From positions 1 through 36,118 of the forward strand of contig NZ_SCMX01000069.1 in NCBI RefSeq assembly GCF_005503625.1: a stretch of DNA of 36,118 bases. Reading direction: 5' to 3'. The position numbers were made by a program, and so were the translations under genes. Shown piece after piece: positions 1 to 8,314 of this stretch. Under the pieces are notes generated by a model that did not search any database, was not told where the DNA came from, and saw only the letters and a list, made by a program, of their open reading frames with translations. Every line of letters starts with the position of its first letter. Position 1 is the first letter of the stretch. Origin of the DNA: Cupriavidus sp. 2SB (GTDB lineage Bacteria; Pseudomonadota; Gammaproteobacteria; Burkholderiales; Burkholderiaceae).

Positions 1-808
1 CGCAATAGCTGCGCGAAGGCAGACGCGGTTCCGCGAAGGGGGTGACAAGTCTGCCTGCGACGAGGTCGTCGGAGACGAGTGCCGTGGGGCCCATGGCGAT
101 GCCGATGCCGTCGATGGCGGCCTGCAGTGTCAGGTAGAAGTGGTCGAAGGTCAGTGCGGCGGCTGGGCGGAGGGTGGGGATGCGTGCGCGGGCCAGCCAG
201 TCGGGCCAGAGACGGGGAAGGCTCGATGTGTGCAGCAGCGTGTGTTGGCGCAAGTCGTCGGGAGACTGCAGCGGTATGCGCTGCAGCAGGGACGGGCTGC
301 AGACCGGTACGCGCTCTTCGGTCAGGAAGGCGTGGGTCGAGTAGCCGTAGAACGTGTCGGGGCCGCCGCGGATGATGACGTCGGGCGTGTCGTTGAGGCT
401 CTCCAACGGGCCGTTTGATGTTTCCACTTTGACTTCGACATCGGGATGTGCGGCGCGGAACCTTGCGAGTCTGGGTACGAGCCAGCGCAAGGTGAATGTT
501 GCGGAGGCGTTGACCAGTAGTGTTCGCGAGGTGGTTTCGATGATCCCGAACCTTGCGGTGGCTTGTGCGAGTTGCTCGAACAACGGCCCGATTGTCGCGA
601 GGTATGCATTGGCGGCGGGAGTCAGTGTCACGCGACGATTGTGTCGCTCAAAGAGGGCTTCACCGAGCCATGTTTCGAGCAGTCGAACCTGCTGGCTGAT
701 GGCACCGTGAGTCACGTGCAGTTCGGCGGCGGCTTCCTTGAAGCTGCCGAGTCGGCCAGCGGCCTCGAAGGCGCGCAGGGCATTGAGCGGGGGGAGTTGC
801 CGTTTCAT
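1..808 (-). CDS. LysR-family transcriptional regulator (3' part missing)
   Basis: The minus strand reads from an ATG at 808 without a stop to the left edge, giving 269 codons of a family that is usually about 295-305 residues, so only the C-terminal end is missing. The N-terminus (MKRQLPPLNALRAFEAAGR) and the following helix-turn-helix with HGAISQQVRLLE are typical of GcvA-like LysR proteins; the remainder is a substrate-binding domain. It is a DNA-binding regulator responding to an unknown small molecule. It is divergent from the permease at 916, with 107 bases between them, so that permease is its likely target. A 19-base imperfect palindrome lies in this gap. Confidence 0.9.
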   Translation of the reverse strand, partial: MKRQLPPLNALRAFEAAGRLGSFKEAAAELHVTHGAISQQVRLLETWLGEALFERHNRRVTLTPAANAYLATIGPLFEQLAQATARFGIIETTSRTLLVNASATFTLRWLVPRLARFRAAHPDVEVKVETSNGPLESLNDTPDVIIRGGPDTFYGYSTHAFLTEERVPVCSPSLLQRIPLQSPDDLRQHTLLHTSSLPRLWPDWLARARIPTLRPAAALTFDHFYLTLQAAIDGIGIAMGPTALVSDDLVAGRLVTPFAEPRLPSRSYC

Positions 809-872
809 ATGCACAGGTGCGAGAGATTTTCTAACGCGATTCGGCAATTTATCTGGTTTGTAGGCCCTGAAC

Positions 873-891
873 AAGATAGATATCCTGTCTT
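873..891. promoter_or_regulatory. candidate LysR operator between divergent genes
   Basis: An interrupted palindrome, AAGATAG-ATATC-CTGTCTT, has six of seven arm positions paired. It sits 25 bases before the permease start and 65 bases from the LysR start, the usual place for a LysR site. Size and position fit the family; binding is inferred only. Confidence 0.35.
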
Positions 892-915
892 CCTCGCCTC
901 CACCCGTTTCTTCCC

Positions 916-1758
916 ATGCTCAGCTACACCGCCGGATTCGTGCTGCTTGCCGCCGTGCTTCACGCCAGTTGGAACGCGATGCTGCACGGCAATCGCGACC
1001 GCTTTCTGTCGATGACGTGGATGAGCATGGCGATGGCGGTGTTCGCCACAGTCGTCGTCGCGAACAATCCGCTGCCGGCCAGCGCGTCGTGGCCGTACCT
1101 CATTGCATCGGGGCTGGTTCACATCGTCTACAACGTGAGCCTTGTGCTGTCGTATCGGCGCAATGACCTCGCGTTGGCCTATCCCATCGCGCGCGGATCT
1201 TCGCCTCTGCTTGTGACGCTGGGCGCGGCACTGTTCGCGCAGGAAGCGATCAGCCCGTTGCGCTTGCTCGGCATCGCGATGATCTCGGGCGGCATCATCG
1301 CGATTGCGGTGCAAGGGCGTGAGGTGTCGCGCAGCGGGGCGCTGACCGCGCTGGCCACTGGCGCAACGATTGCGCTCTATACCGTGATCGATGGCATCGG
1401 TGTGCGCTTGTCCGGAGGTCAGCCGCTCAGCTATATCTCGTGGATGTTCATGTTCTATTGGCTGATGCCGGTGCTGTTTGTAGCGAAGCGCGGGAGCGCC
1501 GCATTGTGGACGCCGATGTTCGAGCAGCCGCAAGCCGTGATCAGCTCCGTGGTCGGCGGGTTGGTGTCGGTTGCCGCGTACGGCATCGTGATCTGGGCGC
1601 TGCAGTCGGGTGCGATGGGTGCGGTGTCTGCGTTGCGGGAGACCAGCGTGGTCTTCGCCGTGCTGATCGGACGCGTGTTCCTGCGGGAATCGGTCAGCAA
1701 GACGCGCTGGCTCGCCTGCATCGCCGTTGCGGCGGGTGCGGCCTGTCTCGGTCTGTAA
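916..1758 (+). CDS. EamA/DMT-family permease
   Basis: A 280-residue, very hydrophobic protein with about ten membrane segments and the internal duplication typical of the drug/metabolite transporter superfamily (two EamA repeats, roughly residues 5-140 and 145-278). Motifs such as ALAYPIARGSSPLL in the first half and ALRETSVVFAVLIG in the second are conserved in EamA proteins. It should sit in the inner membrane and move a small metabolite, most often outwards; the substrate cannot be read from the sequence. No strong ribosome site is seen before the ATG. It is divergent from a LysR gene and convergent with the hydrolase lipoprotein at 1780, 21 bases away. Confidence 0.9.
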   Translation: MLSYTAGFVLLAAVLHASWNAMLHGNRDRFLSMTWMSMAMAVFATVVVANNPLPASASWPYLIASGLVHIVYNVSLVLSYRRNDLALAYPIARGSSPLLVTLGAALFAQEAISPLRLLGIAMISGGIIAIAVQGREVSRSGALTALATGATIALYTVIDGIGVRLSGGQPLSYISWMFMFYWLMPVLFVAKRGSAALWTPMFEQPQAVISSVVGGLVSVAAYGIVIWALQSGAMGAVSALRETSVVFAVLIGRVFLRESVSKTRWLACIAVAAGAACLGL

Positions 1759-1779
1759 GCGTCGAACAGGACATCACGC

Positions 1780-2688
1780 TCAAGACTTGCATTTCGCTTG
1801 CTCGATAACGAACGCGGCCACATCGTCGCTCACCGTCGAAAGCCAGCGCAACGGTGAGGCGAATACACCAATCAGCAGCGTGTGCGAAAGGTGTCCATAT
1901 TCGCGATACGTCACGGGGACGCCTGCGGCACGCAGTTTCTCCGCCATCTGCGCGGAATTGCGCTGGGGGTTCACCAGTTTGTCGCCGCTATAGGCGCCGA
2001 GAAATGCGGGCGGCGAGGCGCTGGATGCATAGTCAATCGGTTGCGATCCGGCGGGGTAGTTCGGATGATGGAACACGGGTCGCGCTTCGGGATTGACGAT
2101 CGGCAGGAAGTCGTAAGGACCAGCCAATCCGATCCAGCCGCGCAATGTCGATGGGTCAGATCCAGCGTCGTGCAGCCAGCGTGCATCGAGTGCAAGCATC
2201 GCGGCGTTGTAGCCGCCTGCGCTGTGGCCCATGACGAAAACGCGTTGCGGGTCGCCTTGATAGCGGGCCACATGCTGAAGTGTCCATGCCACGGCTCGAG
2301 CGTTGTCGCGCAGGAAGTCGGGGTACGTGACTTCCGGGTAGAGGCGATAGTCCGGGATGATCGTCAGGATGCCGTGTCGCGCGAGGTTGGCCGCGACAAA
2401 GCGATAGTCGGCGCGCTCGCCGCTATTCCAGGTGCCGCCGTAGAAGAACACCACCACGGGCGCAGTGGTGCCGCAAGCGGGTTGCTTCGGCACGTACACA
2501 TCGAGACGTGCGCGCGGGCCATCGCCATATGGCACATCGGCATGGCGCGTGTAGGCGGCGTCGGAGGTGAGCGCATTGAGCGCATCCATCGTGCTGCATG
2601 CACCGAGCGCCAGCAAGGGCACGAGTTGCAAGACTCGCCATCCGCTTCGCAGCAATGTCATCGCGTGGATCGCATTCATCATGCTCAT
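1780..2688 (-). CDS. alpha/beta-hydrolase lipoprotein (BD-FAE/carboxylesterase-like)
   Basis: A 302-residue secreted esterase-like protein. I chose the ATG at 2688 because it overlaps the stop of the upstream SnoaL-like gene (ATGA, 2685-2688); longer open frames upstream only run through that gene. Residues 11-31 form a signal peptide ending in a lipobox (LALGAC, Cys31), so it is probably a membrane-anchored lipoprotein. The hydrolase fold shows the oxyanion loop FFYGGTWNSG near residue 85 and the nucleophile elbow GHSAGG (Ser156); late Asp (SGDKLV) and His (YGHLSH) complete a plausible triad. It is the last gene of the nine-gene lipid-modification-type operon. Substrate unknown; an esterase acting on lipids or acyl esters fits. 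Confidence 0.88.
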   Translation of the reverse strand: MSMMNAIHAMTLLRSGWRVLQLVPLLALGACSTMDALNALTSDAAYTRHADVPYGDGPRARLDVYVPKQPACGTTAPVVVFFYGGTWNSGERADYRFVAANLARHGILTIIPDYRLYPEVTYPDFLRDNARAVAWTLQHVARYQGDPQRVFVMGHSAGGYNAAMLALDARWLHDAGSDPSTLRGWIGLAGPYDFLPIVNPEARPVFHHPNYPAGSQPIDYASSASPPAFLGAYSGDKLVNPQRNSAQMAEKLRAAGVPVTYREYGHLSHTLLIGVFASPLRWLSTVSDDVAAFVIEQAKCKS

Positions 2689-3128
2689 CGGGGGAGTGGC
2701 GTGGCAAAGCGTCGCTGCAACCAGGCGACGGGCGGGCCGATCAGCGACAGATGGCGCCACAATGCTGCGGCGTCCCAGTAGTCCTGATGATCGCTGACGC
2801 GGCCGTCGTCGCCGAAGCGGAGATGCGAGCTGCCGGGCACCGAGAATCGTCGGCCCTGTATCGCACCCGTAAAGGTCCATGTGGCAAATCCTTCGCGGTC
2901 TCCCATCAACTTCCTGTCGATGAGGAAGCGCGGATCGACGATGGCTTCGAACATATGCTCGAACACCGCGCGGATGGCGGCATGGCCGCGCACATCGTTG
3001 AAGGGATCGCGGAAGTGCGCTTGCGGTGCGTAGAAGCGGTCAAGCGCATCCAGCGATTCCGGTGTGAGCGTGGCGTACCAGTCCAGCAGGGCCGACAAGG
3101 TGCCGGGATGAACGGTGGCAGTGGTCAT
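2685..3128 (-). CDS. SnoaL/NTF2-like protein
   Basis: A 147-residue protein with the look of the SnoaL-like branch of the NTF2 fold: an early helix (LLDWYATLTPESLDALDRFY), then the marker stretch HFRDPFNDVRGHAAIRAVF around residues 38-56, and a late hydrophobic strand. Members are small cone-shaped proteins acting as isomerases, hydrolases or binding proteins; the reaction cannot be predicted. SnoaL-like genes are regular members of the gene clusters that carry the FAD oxidoreductase, DUF1365 and Cfa-like genes. It lies 19 bases after the SDR gene and its stop overlaps the next start (ATGA). Confidence 0.85.
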   Translation of the reverse strand: MTTATVHPGTLSALLDWYATLTPESLDALDRFYAPQAHFRDPFNDVRGHAAIRAVFEHMFEAIVDPRFLIDRKLMGDREGFATWTFTGAIQGRRFSVPGSSHLRFGDDGRVSDHQDYWDAAALWRHLSLIGPPVAWLQRRFATPLPR

Positions 3129-3147
3129 GGTGGGCGCATTGGTTTTA

Positions 3148-3939
3148 TCAGGTGGCTTTCATCAGGCGTTTCAGCAATGTGAGGCGCAGGCCGTAGGGCA
3201 GCATGCTGGCCAGCCGCATCGCACGCGTGAACATAGTGGGAAAGGCAATTTCGAAGCGGCCGCGCGCCAGGCCGGAGAGTATCGCGCTGGCCGCCTCTTC
3301 CGCGCTTTGCAGCGACGGCATGGGGAAATCGTTGCGTGCCGTGAGACGTGTTTTGACGAATCCCGGATTGACCAGATAGACGCCAAGCCCGCGTGGATGC
3401 AGTTCTGCATAAAGCAGCTCGGCGAGGTTGATCAGCGCCGCTTTGGTGGGTCCGTAGACGGTGGCGTTGGGCAGCCCCATATAGCCGGCCACACTGGCAA
3501 GCAGCACCAGTCCGCCGGTGCCGCGCGACAGCATCGATGGCAGCACAGCGGACATTCCATAGTAGACGCTGCCGAGATTGGTCTCGATGGTGCGACGCGC
3601 TTCGTCGGCGGTGACATCCCAGGGCCGTAGCGGGCGATATTCCGCCGCACAGAAGATCACCACGTCCACGTCCTGCCACATCTCGCGCAACGTGGTGTGC
3701 GTCGCGATCCAGTCTTGCGGGTGGCTCGCATCCATCGGCATGGCGACGCCACGGGGATAGCCGTCGATCACCGTCGCCAACGTCTCCGCGCGCCGTGCCG
3801 AAACCGCGACGTTCGCACCCTTCACCAGCAGCGCCTGTGCGAGTGCCGCACCGATGCCGCTGGAGGCGCCCACCAGCCAGACGCGCTGGCCGGTCCAGTC
3901 GGTCAGGCGAGGGTTCAGGTTCAGGCCGAAGGTGGGCAT
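3148..3939 (-). CDS. short-chain dehydrogenase/reductase (SDR)
   Basis: A 263-residue classical SDR. The nucleotide-binding motif is GASSGIG at residues 24-30, and the catalytic set is Ser149 (LLASVAGY), Tyr162 and Lys166 (YGPTK). The Asn-containing loop reads FCAAEY (about residues 96-101) instead of the usual NNAG-type motif, a mild oddity. The C-terminal hydrophobic tail (roughly 235-258) resembles SDRs that associate with membranes or lipids. It would oxidise or reduce a hydroxyl/keto group with NAD(P)H; a lipid-derived substrate is inferred from its neighbours. It starts 15 bases after the DUF3833 gene, with GGAA seven bases before the ATG. Confidence 0.9.
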   Translation of the reverse strand: MPTFGLNLNPRLTDWTGQRVWLVGASSGIGAALAQALLVKGANVAVSARRAETLATVIDGYPRGVAMPMDASHPQDWIATHTTLREMWQDVDVVIFCAAEYRPLRPWDVTADEARRTIETNLGSVYYGMSAVLPSMLSRGTGGLVLLASVAGYMGLPNATVYGPTKAALINLAELLYAELHPRGLGVYLVNPGFVKTRLTARNDFPMPSLQSAEEAASAILSGLARGRFEIAFPTMFTRAMRLASMLPYGLRLTLLKRLMKAT

Positions 3940-3954
3940 GATCGTTTCCGAACG

Positions 3955-4491
3955 TCAGGGAGCGGGCCGGCGGAAGAACACCGTCACCTCGCCCACTTCG
4001 AATCCGAACTTCTTCACACGCGCACGATTGATCATCGTGCGCTCGTCCACCAGCACCATCCAGTCGTCGAACTGCACGTCATAGGTCTTGCCATCCACGG
4101 GCAATTGCAGCGTGTACTTCCACTGCAGCACGTTGCCGCTCGCGTGGCCCGTGGCCTCGCCTACGACGTCCGGCGCGGTGCCTCGCCAACTGCCATCGGC
4201 GGCACGCGTCAGCGTCCAGGTGCGATGTTGCGTGGTGCCGTCGCTGTAGCGGAAGTCCTCTTCCAGCACGAAGCGGCCATCCTGTTCGCGGCCTTCCAGA
4301 TCGACGTGGAAGCGTTTGACGATCTCGCCGCTGCGTTTCTGGAACATGCCCCATGCCTCGGTCTTGCCACGGAAGAACGTTGGCACATCGAGCGGGGGGC
4401 GTTGATCCGCGTAGTGCGAGACGTCCGGCGCAGAGCAGGCCGCGCACAGCATCACGATACCGATTGCCATCCAGCGACGAAGATATGTCAT
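3955..4491 (-). CDS. DUF3833-family lipoprotein
   Basis: A 178-residue protein whose ATG at 4491 overlaps the stop of the transporter gene (ATGA, 4488-4491). The N-terminus is a short signal peptide with a lipobox-like end (MLCAACS, Cys19), though Cys at the -3 position is not canonical. The body matches the DUF3833 pattern: DVPTFFRGKTEAWGMFQKRSG, an EEDF(R)YSDG segment, RTWTLTRAADG, and a late VDERTMINRARVKKFGFEVG. These proteins are predicted lipocalin-like beta-barrels in the periplasm or outer membrane and co-occur with Cfa-like and DUF1365 genes. A role in carrying or sensing a modified lipid is only inferred. Confidence 0.85.
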   Translation of the reverse strand: MTYLRRWMAIGIVMLCAACSAPDVSHYADQRPPLDVPTFFRGKTEAWGMFQKRSGEIVKRFHVDLEGREQDGRFVLEEDFRYSDGTTQHRTWTLTRAADGSWRGTAPDVVGEATGHASGNVLQWKYTLQLPVDGKTYDVQFDDWMVLVDERTMINRARVKKFGFEVGEVTVFFRRPAP

Positions 4492-5753
4492 GACGACACC
4501 TCCGGTGAGGCGCGGCGGCAGGCTGTCAGGCTCGCCATCGCACATAACTTCAGGAGGCAAGGCACGCCGGCATACATCCACGCCAGCGCGAGTCCGCCTG
4601 AGCCGGTGGCGAGTGCGCCGGGTTGATAGCCGAGTGCGGCGAGTATGGGCAGGGTGAGGCCCGCAATCGCCAGGCAGAGTTTGCCGAGCAAGGTCCATAC
4701 GCCGTAGTAAGCCGCAGGGCCTTCGCTGGCCGGAATCCGCTCGGCCAGCAGCACGGGAGGCAATGCGAGATCGGCGCCGAGGCTGAGTCCGGACAGCGCG
4801 CAGATGATGAGGAATGGCAACGTGTCACCGGGACCGAGCAGTCCGGCCCAGACGAACGCCAGCACGGCGGGCAGCATCGCGATGCGCCATGTCTGGATGG
4901 CACCGAGGCGTCCGGCAATCCATACCCAGCCCGGTAGCCCAACCGCGCCTGCGAGGAAATAGAGCGTCAGGCTCGGTGCCACCGCGCGCGGCTCGCCCAG
5001 CCGATCCTCGATGAAGAAGACGGCGAGCGTGGCGGCGATGGCAATCGACAGGCCGTTCAGGAAATACGGCAGCAGCAGCGCACGGAATGCGTGATTCGCC
5101 ATCAAAGTGCGCCATGGCATCGGCGTCGGGCAGGACACGCCGCGCCATGTGGGGCTGAAACGGATGAGCATCCATAGCGCGCATATCAGCAGCATGGCGA
5201 ACAACATCGCGAATATCGTCATGGCCGTGCGGGGTACAGCGTCTGGCGCAGACAGCAGCCACGCGGGCAGGGCACTGGCAAGCAGCACGCCGACGAGTCC
5301 CGCGCCTTCGCGCCATGCGGCGGCGCGCGTAAGTGTTGGCTTGTCGTTGGCGAGCCGCGCACCCCACGCCAGATACGCGACGTTGAGCAGGCTGTGTCCG
5401 ATGTAGACCATCACGAGTGCGCCTGCCAGCCAGAGGGCGAGCCACGTATCGCCGGAGACCGGCGGCAACCATAACGCCGCGAACGCTACGCCAAGCAGTA
5501 TGGCGCCCAGCCACATGGCGGGCAGCAGACGTCCGCGTGGCACGAGTTTGTCTATCCATCGGCCGAGCAACGGGTCCTGCGCGGTATCGATGAGACGTGC
5601 GGCAAACATGACCACGCCGGCCAGCGAGAGCGACATGCCCAGTCGCGTGGTGTAGTAGGCGGGGGCTTGCACGTAGATAGGCAATGCGGCCATTGCCAGC
5701 GGCAGGCCGAGCGCACCATAGGCGGCCAATGGAAAGTTGCCGGGCGCGGTCAT
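4488..5753 (-). CDS. GPH/MFS-family transporter
   Basis: A 421-residue inner-membrane protein with about 12 hydrophobic segments. The first third has the features of the glycoside-pentoside-hexuronide:cation symporter branch of the major facilitator superfamily (AYYTTRLGMSLSLAGVVM, then RLIDTAQDPLLGRWIDK, the usual D-P-x-x-G-x-x-D loop). In other proteobacteria a GPH-type transporter accompanies the Cfa-like gene in RpoE-ChrR regulons, which makes export or flipping of a lipid-related molecule more likely here than sugar uptake; that is inference. Both ends overlap neighbours by four bases (5750-5753 and 4488-4491), indicating translational coupling. Confidence 0.88.
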   Translation of the reverse strand: MTAPGNFPLAAYGALGLPLAMAALPIYVQAPAYYTTRLGMSLSLAGVVMFAARLIDTAQDPLLGRWIDKLVPRGRLLPAMWLGAILLGVAFAALWLPPVSGDTWLALWLAGALVMVYIGHSLLNVAYLAWGARLANDKPTLTRAAAWREGAGLVGVLLASALPAWLLSAPDAVPRTAMTIFAMLFAMLLICALWMLIRFSPTWRGVSCPTPMPWRTLMANHAFRALLLPYFLNGLSIAIAATLAVFFIEDRLGEPRAVAPSLTLYFLAGAVGLPGWVWIAGRLGAIQTWRIAMLPAVLAFVWAGLLGPGDTLPFLIICALSGLSLGADLALPPVLLAERIPASEGPAAYYGVWTLLGKLCLAIAGLTLPILAALGYQPGALATGSGGLALAWMYAGVPCLLKLCAMASLTACRRASPEVSS

Positions 5754-6283
5754 TCTGTCTGCCCCAGCAACTTCAATCGCAAGGCCGGCGCACGGGTGGC
5801 GGGATCAAGCCAGATGGCAAAGAAGGCGCGGGCGAGCGCCGCGTCATCGATCTGCCCCGTTGCGCGATCGTTGGCGAAGAAGCGCACACCTTCGCCGGGC
5901 AGGTAGACGCCGGTCAGGCTGTCACCGGCACGGACATCCACGAAGACTTTCTGTAATGCCTCGCGCCAGCGTTCGAGCGTGGCGGCGGTGACATTCGGAC
6001 GATGGATGCGTCGAATTTCCTCGATGCTGGTATCCACCAGCCGCTGTGCAGTGAAGGCGCGTGCGTACGTGACCTGCAGCGCAAACGGTGCGTCGATGTT
6101 CGGCGGCAGATGCGGGGACCACAGTTGCGCAGTATAGAGACGCAGGCCGAACCAGCGATACTCGCCCTCGCCGCTGAGCTGTGCCTGCGGCAAGGCCGTG
6201 CGCCAGCCTTCCGCTGCTGCGCAGCCAAGCGAGACGATCATCAAGATCATCGCCAGGGCTGGAGCGAGCGGCGCGCGTCGCAT
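5750..6283 (-). CDS. chalcone isomerase-like exported protein
   Basis: A 177-residue protein with an N-terminal signal peptide (ALAMILMIVSLGCAAA). The body fits the bacterial chalcone-isomerase-like family: GEYRWFGLRLYTAQLW at about residues 40-55, LQVTYARAFTAQRLVDTSIEEIRRI, FVDVRAGDSLTGVYLPGEG, and a C-terminal FFAIWLDPATRAPALRLKLLG. Bacterial members are thought to bind fatty acids and do not need the flavonoid-isomerase site. Placement directly after the Cfa-like methyltransferase (one base between stop and start) suggests work on a modified fatty acid in the periplasm. The next gene starts inside its stop codon. Confidence 0.85.
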   Translation of the reverse strand: MRRAPLAPALAMILMIVSLGCAAAEGWRTALPQAQLSGEGEYRWFGLRLYTAQLWSPHLPPNIDAPFALQVTYARAFTAQRLVDTSIEEIRRIHRPNVTAATLERWREALQKVFVDVRAGDSLTGVYLPGEGVRFFANDRATGQIDDAALARAFFAIWLDPATRAPALRLKLLGQTE

Positions 6284-6284
6284 G

Positions 6285-7523
6285 CTAGACCTCGCGCGTG
6301 AGCAGGAACTGCATCACGTCCGTACGGTCTTCGTCGAAGCTGGCCTCGCAGTAGCACAGGTACAGATGCCACAGCCGCACGAATGCTTCATCAAAGCCTT
6401 GCGCCATCACCTCGTCGCGACGTGACATGAACTGCTGGCGCCAGCGTCGCAGTGTCTCGGCATAGTCATGGCCGAACGCGAGCACAATGCTGACCGCCAA
6501 CCCGGATCGGCCCGCCGCGCGCGAAAAATGTCCGGGGCTGGGCAACATGCCTCCGGGAAAGATGAATTCGCGGATGAAGTCGCTGCTGGCGCGGTAGGCG
6601 TCGATACGATGCTCGGCCATGGTGATCGACTGCACCAGTATCTGACCGCCCGGACGCAGGCGCGCGTACAGCGTGTCGAAATAGGTGCGCCAGTAGGCTT
6701 CGCCCACCGCTTCGAACATCTCGATGGACACGATGGCGTCGTAGCTGCCATCGAGATCGCGATAGTCGCACAGTGCCAGCGAGACACGATCTTCCATGCC
6801 GGCTTGCCTGACACGTTCCTGCGCCCGTGCGAGTTGCGCAGGCGATATCGTGATGCCATGGACGTTCACGCCGCGTCGCGCCGCATGCAATGCGAATCCG
6901 CCCCAGCCGCAGCCAACTTCCAGTACGCGCATGCCGGGCTGCAATTTCAATGTGTCGAAGATGTGCGCGTACTTGGCTTCCTGCGCATCGTGCAAGGGTT
7001 GATCGACATCGCCTGCGAACCATGCGGCGGAGTACGACCAGGTGTCGTCGAGCCACAGCGCATAGAAATCATTGCCGAGGTCATAGTGCGCGTGGATGTT
7101 CCGGCGGCTGCCATCGCGCGTGTTCTTGCGCAGCAGATGCCGCAACTGATACCAGCGGCGCGACAGCCATGTGCCGGCGATGGTGCGCGGCAGCGCGGAC
7201 TCGTTGCGAAGGGCGAGACGCAATAGCGCGGTGACATCGGGGCTGTCTACCCACTGATCGCGCCACGCCTCGGCAAAGCCGATATCGCCTGCGCGCAGTA
7301 TCCGCTCGCAGGCGCGCCAGTCGCGCAGTGTCAGCCGAGCGCCCGGCGACGCGTGGGGATCTCCGAAGATCCTTTCCGCGCCGTCCGGCAGCGTCAGCAC
7401 GATATGGCCCACCTTCACGCGCGCCAGTGTGGCCAGGAACACGCGGCCCGCCACGGGAATCTCTGCCGATGCCGAACGGGACCACGGGGACAAGGTACGA
7501 AGGCTGAACGCGGAGCGGATCAT
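6285..7523 (-). CDS. cyclopropane-fatty-acid synthase-like SAM methyltransferase
   Basis: A 412-residue protein. The ATG at 7523 overlaps the DUF1365 stop (ATGA, 7520-7523); the open frame extends further upstream but only inside that gene. The C-terminal two thirds align with the Cfa family: HYDLGNDFYALWLD (146-159), SAM-binding VLEVGCGWGG (200-209), DYRDLDG, IVSIEMFEAVG (264-274) and the late CYCEASF. Compared from memory with E. coli Cfa, the bicarbonate-site Glu (271) and Tyr (388) are kept, but the Cys139 position is Ala166 and the His266 position is Gln298. It should transfer methyl groups to unsaturated phospholipid acyl chains; whether it makes cyclopropanes or, like UfaM-type enzymes of furan fatty acid pathways, methylated alkenes is open. 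Confidence 0.92.
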   Translation of the reverse strand: MIRSAFSLRTLSPWSRSASAEIPVAGRVFLATLARVKVGHIVLTLPDGAERIFGDPHASPGARLTLRDWRACERILRAGDIGFAEAWRDQWVDSPDVTALLRLALRNESALPRTIAGTWLSRRWYQLRHLLRKNTRDGSRRNIHAHYDLGNDFYALWLDDTWSYSAAWFAGDVDQPLHDAQEAKYAHIFDTLKLQPGMRVLEVGCGWGGFALHAARRGVNVHGITISPAQLARAQERVRQAGMEDRVSLALCDYRDLDGSYDAIVSIEMFEAVGEAYWRTYFDTLYARLRPGGQILVQSITMAEHRIDAYRASSDFIREFIFPGGMLPSPGHFSRAAGRSGLAVSIVLAFGHDYAETLRRWRQQFMSRRDEVMAQGFDEAFVRLWHLYLCYCEASFDEDRTDVMQFLLTREV

Positions 7524-8314
7524 GGGCGAATATCGTCGAGAGGCGATTCCGTAGCGGGAGAAGGCGATACATCGGCGGGCGGCCGCTTGCCGTGGAAGGG
7601 CACGCCACGCATCCAGAGTCGCAATGCCTGCCAGTGGATGCGCAGCGTCACCGACAGCGTGAGCCACGGCTGGCGCAGCAAGGCGTGCAGCATCGTTGTG
7701 CCTGTCAGGGGCTGCTTGTGTCCACTGATTGCAGTGCGAAGCAGCATGCCGGCATCGTCGAGATAGTCGATGCCGACGAAAGACGTGGTGCCCGACTCCC
7801 GCACGTGCATCGCGTAATGGCCGCGCACATCGTTGAAGGGTGATACATGCAGCAGCTTGCGCGTGGCCAGTACCGTCCGGTCATGGATGGGTCCGAGGTC
7901 GGGTGCGGTCACCAGATAGGTGTGGCGCCCGCCAAAGGTGTTGTTGACTTCCGCTACCAGGGCGCGCAGGTTGCCGTCGCGGTCATGGCAGAACCAGAAG
8001 CTCACTGGATTGAAGGCGTAGCCGAACAGGCGTGGGAACGTTTGCAGCCAGATCTCGCCATCGTCGGGAAGATCCGCCGCGCGCAGTCGCGCACGCATCC
8101 ACGTGGACAGGTCGCTCCCGTCGCGCGCGCCGTAGTCCTGTGTGCGCAGGCTGACGATGCCTGCACGGTCGATGCCAAACCACCAGCGGTTGAGTTGAGC
8201 GAGTGCATCGACGTTCAGCCGCAGGCAGAACACGGGATACACAAAGCGGTGCCGCACCGGCCGCAGGCGATCATGCATGACGCGACACTGCAGTAGCCAG
8301 GCGTTGGGATTCAT
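7520..8314 (-). CDS. DUF1365-family protein
   Basis: A 264-residue protein with the standard DUF1365 landmarks: an N-terminal CRVMHDRLRPVRHRFVYPVF stretch, LDVDALAQL-like helix, RLFGYAFNPVSFWFCHD near residues 95-111, VAEVNNTFGGRHTY, and KLLHVSPFNDVRGHYAMH. The function of this family is unknown; it is found almost invariably between an FAD-dependent oxidoreductase and a Cfa-like methyltransferase, as here. The gene overlaps both by four bases, so the three products are probably made together and may act as one fatty-acyl-modifying unit at the membrane. Confidence 0.92.
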   Translation of the reverse strand: MNPNAWLLQCRVMHDRLRPVRHRFVYPVFCLRLNVDALAQLNRWWFGIDRAGIVSLRTQDYGARDGSDLSTWMRARLRAADLPDDGEIWLQTFPRLFGYAFNPVSFWFCHDRDGNLRALVAEVNNTFGGRHTYLVTAPDLGPIHDRTVLATRKLLHVSPFNDVRGHYAMHVRESGTTSFVGIDYLDDAGMLLRTAISGHKQPLTGTTMLHALLRQPWLTLSVTLRIHWQALRLWMRGVPFHGKRPPADVSPSPATESPLDDIRP

